A program made the translations under genes and the position numbers. A stretch of 64,000 bases of DNA from Pyrocephalus nanus (Eukaryota > Chordata > Aves > Passeriformes > Tyrannidae), in contig CM076269.1 of assembly GCA_038380795.1 (NCBI GenBank), positions 6,448,001 to 6,512,000 on the forward strand. Direction: 5' to 3'. The notes beneath the pieces are model-generated. The model had not been told where the DNA came from. It saw only the letters and a list, made by a program, of their open reading frames with translations, and did no database searches. Below are positions 62,025 through 64,000 of the stretch, in pieces (within the stretch, counting starts at the first letter, position 1; every line of letters begins with the position of its first letter).

Positions 62025-64000
62025 CTGTTGAGGGAAACAAAACAACAACAAAACATTCAGCATGAGATAAATCATAACTGTGTTATGCAGGTGAAGCCTC
62101 CCATAAATCCAGCAGAGCCATTCTTGAATCTGAGCATGGTGCCAGAGCCATGCTAAAGACGCTGCTGTGATGCATCCAACCATTCATGGTTCTCTGTGGG
62201 GGCATGTGATACACAACACAGGACCATGACAGACATTTCTTCACTGTTCTTGAAAATGTTTGAACATTTTGCATGTGACACTGTGCAAAATAGAGCCAAA
62301 GCATCATCCTTCACTGTGATACTGCCACTGATAAAAATATGCACCTTCCAGTTCTACAGCACGATTATTTGGGCAGAGCTTCACCCTCTCTGCACAGTTC
62401 TGCATTGCAATATGCAGATGTACATTTCTGCCGGGTAAAACAGGCTCAAAATTGTGTAAAAAAGACTTCAGTATTTCCCATGCAATTTATTTTTGCTTAT
62501 AAAGAAAAATAACTGCAAATGTTTTGTCTTACTCTGCTTTGTAGCAGTAATTCAACAGAACAACTCCCAAAAGCAAGTGCCTTGAAGGCCTCTTTGCTTG
62601 TAGCTCCCTCTGTGATTCTGCAGCAGCTCTTGCTTTAAAAGAAAACAGTAGGACCCACTGGCACAGAAGTGCCTGCTCTGCCCGTACCCTTCCCATGTCA
62701 TCAGTGGGAAACAGTGAATGTTCACCTTTGATCACTGTGTACAGTGCCATTGATTGGCAGCAGATATAGCAATGACCAGCACTGAAGAGCAATACCAGAG
62801 CAGATGCCGCTGGATTACCCAGTTTCCCCAAACTCTTAAAACTTCTGGACCTGAAGAAATGATGTGACCAGTGACAAACCCACCCCTGTCACCTGACCAC
62901 CACGGGGCCAGTAAGAGCCATCCCGGCGACCAGAGTTCAGATCTTTCTGCCTCAACAGAGGGATGGAGAAGAGTTCTTCTGGCAGGACAGGCATTATGAT
63001 GCTTATCCCTGTACTCCCTGGCAGCCAGCAGGGACTCTGGCCAATGAAATACAACATGTAGCTCTGCAGACACAAGCCTTCCCTGCACACAAAACTTGCT
63101 CAGGCGACTGGAGAATACTGAGCTACAGGGAAGTCCCATGAAATAGGAAGGCAGTTTGTATTGTGCAGTTCATGTGACAGCAGTGTCAGCTCTTCTAAAG
63201 AGTCTCTGATGGGGGGAGAACATCATTTGGTATGTGAAACTAATATAATACAGATTTACTTTCCCTTGGCAGAAAACCAATGTACGATACACAGCGACTG
63301 TTTGGTTTAATTAAACAGCCTAGAGAGAGTAATAATGTATCTTATTAAGCCTCTGCTATGTTCAAATGTTAGCTAATGCAATATCAATGTCTGACCATGC
63401 TTCACAGGAAAAGGAACATTTGATTGTGTTTGACTCTAATACAATAAATTGTTTGCTCCTGCCAAAACTTTATGCTGTGCTATAGAGGACCAACACTGCA
63501 ATAAAGCACACATCTGCTATTTGGAGATACAGCACTGAGGAGAAAGATTAGCATTGACAGGATGAAACACCACATAGGATTTTCTTCCTCTCCAAGCATA
63601 CAGAAATTAAAACCAAGATTAAGTAACACTATTTTCGTGAGATAATTTCCCCATCACAAACAGAATTTGATGAGATCAGATGCACACTGGCATATCACCA
63701 TAAAACAGAACATGTTGTGGAGTCTCAAAACAGTGATTTGATGAAGTGAGCAGATAATCTAGTTAAACAGGGTATTTGTAAAGCATGAATGTCCTTCACA
63801 CAGAAGTCAGCGACCTAAGTCATACTTATTTTAGAACAACTAGGCAGAATTCTTTATAGAAACATAGTTACTAACACAAAGTAATCAAGAAGCACAGTGA
63901 GATATTTAACAATAGACTAGAACAATTTGTGTCCTAGGACAAATGAAAATGCTGGTGTAAACTGTGATTTGTGTTGTGTCATGGTATACTTTGTTTTCAA
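62025..64000 (-). other. AGBL4: AGBL4 intron upstream of the zinc-ligand exon (runs off window)
   Basis: The sequence reading into the acceptor at 62025 contains a T-rich tract ending TTTCCCTCAACAG. No upstream exon (expected to end near a conserved M-x-N-D-P) was found before 64000. Most of the stretch is unremarkable; 63290-63480 is AT-rich, free of simple repeats and CNE-like in appearance. Confidence 0.8.
63290..63480. promoter_or_regulatory. CNE-like AT-rich region with a TTAATTAA palindrome
   Basis: GTTTAATTAAAC (63305-63316) is a perfect 12-bp palindrome. It is followed by TAATAATG, TTAGCTAATGCAATATCAA and CTCTAATACAATAAATTG, a mix of homeodomain-, POU- and SOX-like words without simple repeats. 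Conservation was not tested. Confidence 0.22.

Noticed and set aside
1..64000. tRNA, rRNA, snRNA genes, CRISPR arrays, prokaryotic operons, intact endogenous retroviruses
   Set aside because: I looked for their characteristic boxes, repeats or coding motifs by eye and saw none.

Overview
The window is vertebrate genomic DNA, most probably from a bird. The evidence is two typical avian CR1 LINE 3' ends (about 36.67-36.97 kb and 54.96-55.19 kb), older CR1 reverse-transcriptase debris, scattered MIR/CORE-SINE-like remnants, A-tracts and short microsatellites, and vertebrate-type split exons. There are no prokaryotic features: no operons, Shine-Dalgarno context, CRISPR arrays or long genes.

Only one gene can be supported: AGBL4, encoding cytosolic carboxypeptidase 6 (CCP6, M14 family), on the minus strand. 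Two adjacent coding exons are visible. The first in transcript order (61872-62024) carries the zinc-ligand motif D-I-H-A-H-S. The second (46360-46522) carries the catalytic glutamate in Y-T-L-E-V-S-F-Y. They join in phase 0 across a 15.3 kb intron. The remaining upstream exons lie beyond position 64000. No downstream exon was recognised between 1 and 46359, so that stretch is read as one large intron. I looked for BEND5, which sits inside AGBL4 in mammals, and did not recognise any of its exons, but I could not run an alignment.

Layout: 1-46.36 kb is the intron after the catalytic-Glu exon. It holds SINE remnants, two TAATTA palindrome clusters (10.9 and 20.07 kb), a TAATTA triplet (14.6 kb), a degenerate CR1 (22.7 kb), a small CpG island with a CTCF-like core (33.74-33.96 kb), long A-tracts and a CR1 3' end (36.7 kb). 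46.36-46.52 kb is an exon. 46.52-61.87 kb is the intron between the two exons, with an old CR1 RT fragment (48.85 kb), a younger CR1 end (55 kb), a region that looks like a conserved non-coding element with a PBX-HOX/MEIS-type composite site (58.4-59.1 kb), and a triple CTTATGCAA cluster (60.98 kb). 61.87-62.02 kb is an exon. 62.02-64 kb is upstream intron with a second CNE-like stretch.

Almost all other open reading frames are chance frames in intronic DNA. With random stop spacing, a 64 kb window read in six frames is expected to contain about two frames of 166 codons, which is the longest seen. I did not find a convincing new biological system. The best leads are the weak canonical donor with a strong downstream donor at the catalytic-Glu exon, the intronic CpG island with a CTCF-like core, and the composite homeodomain site at 58.77 kb.
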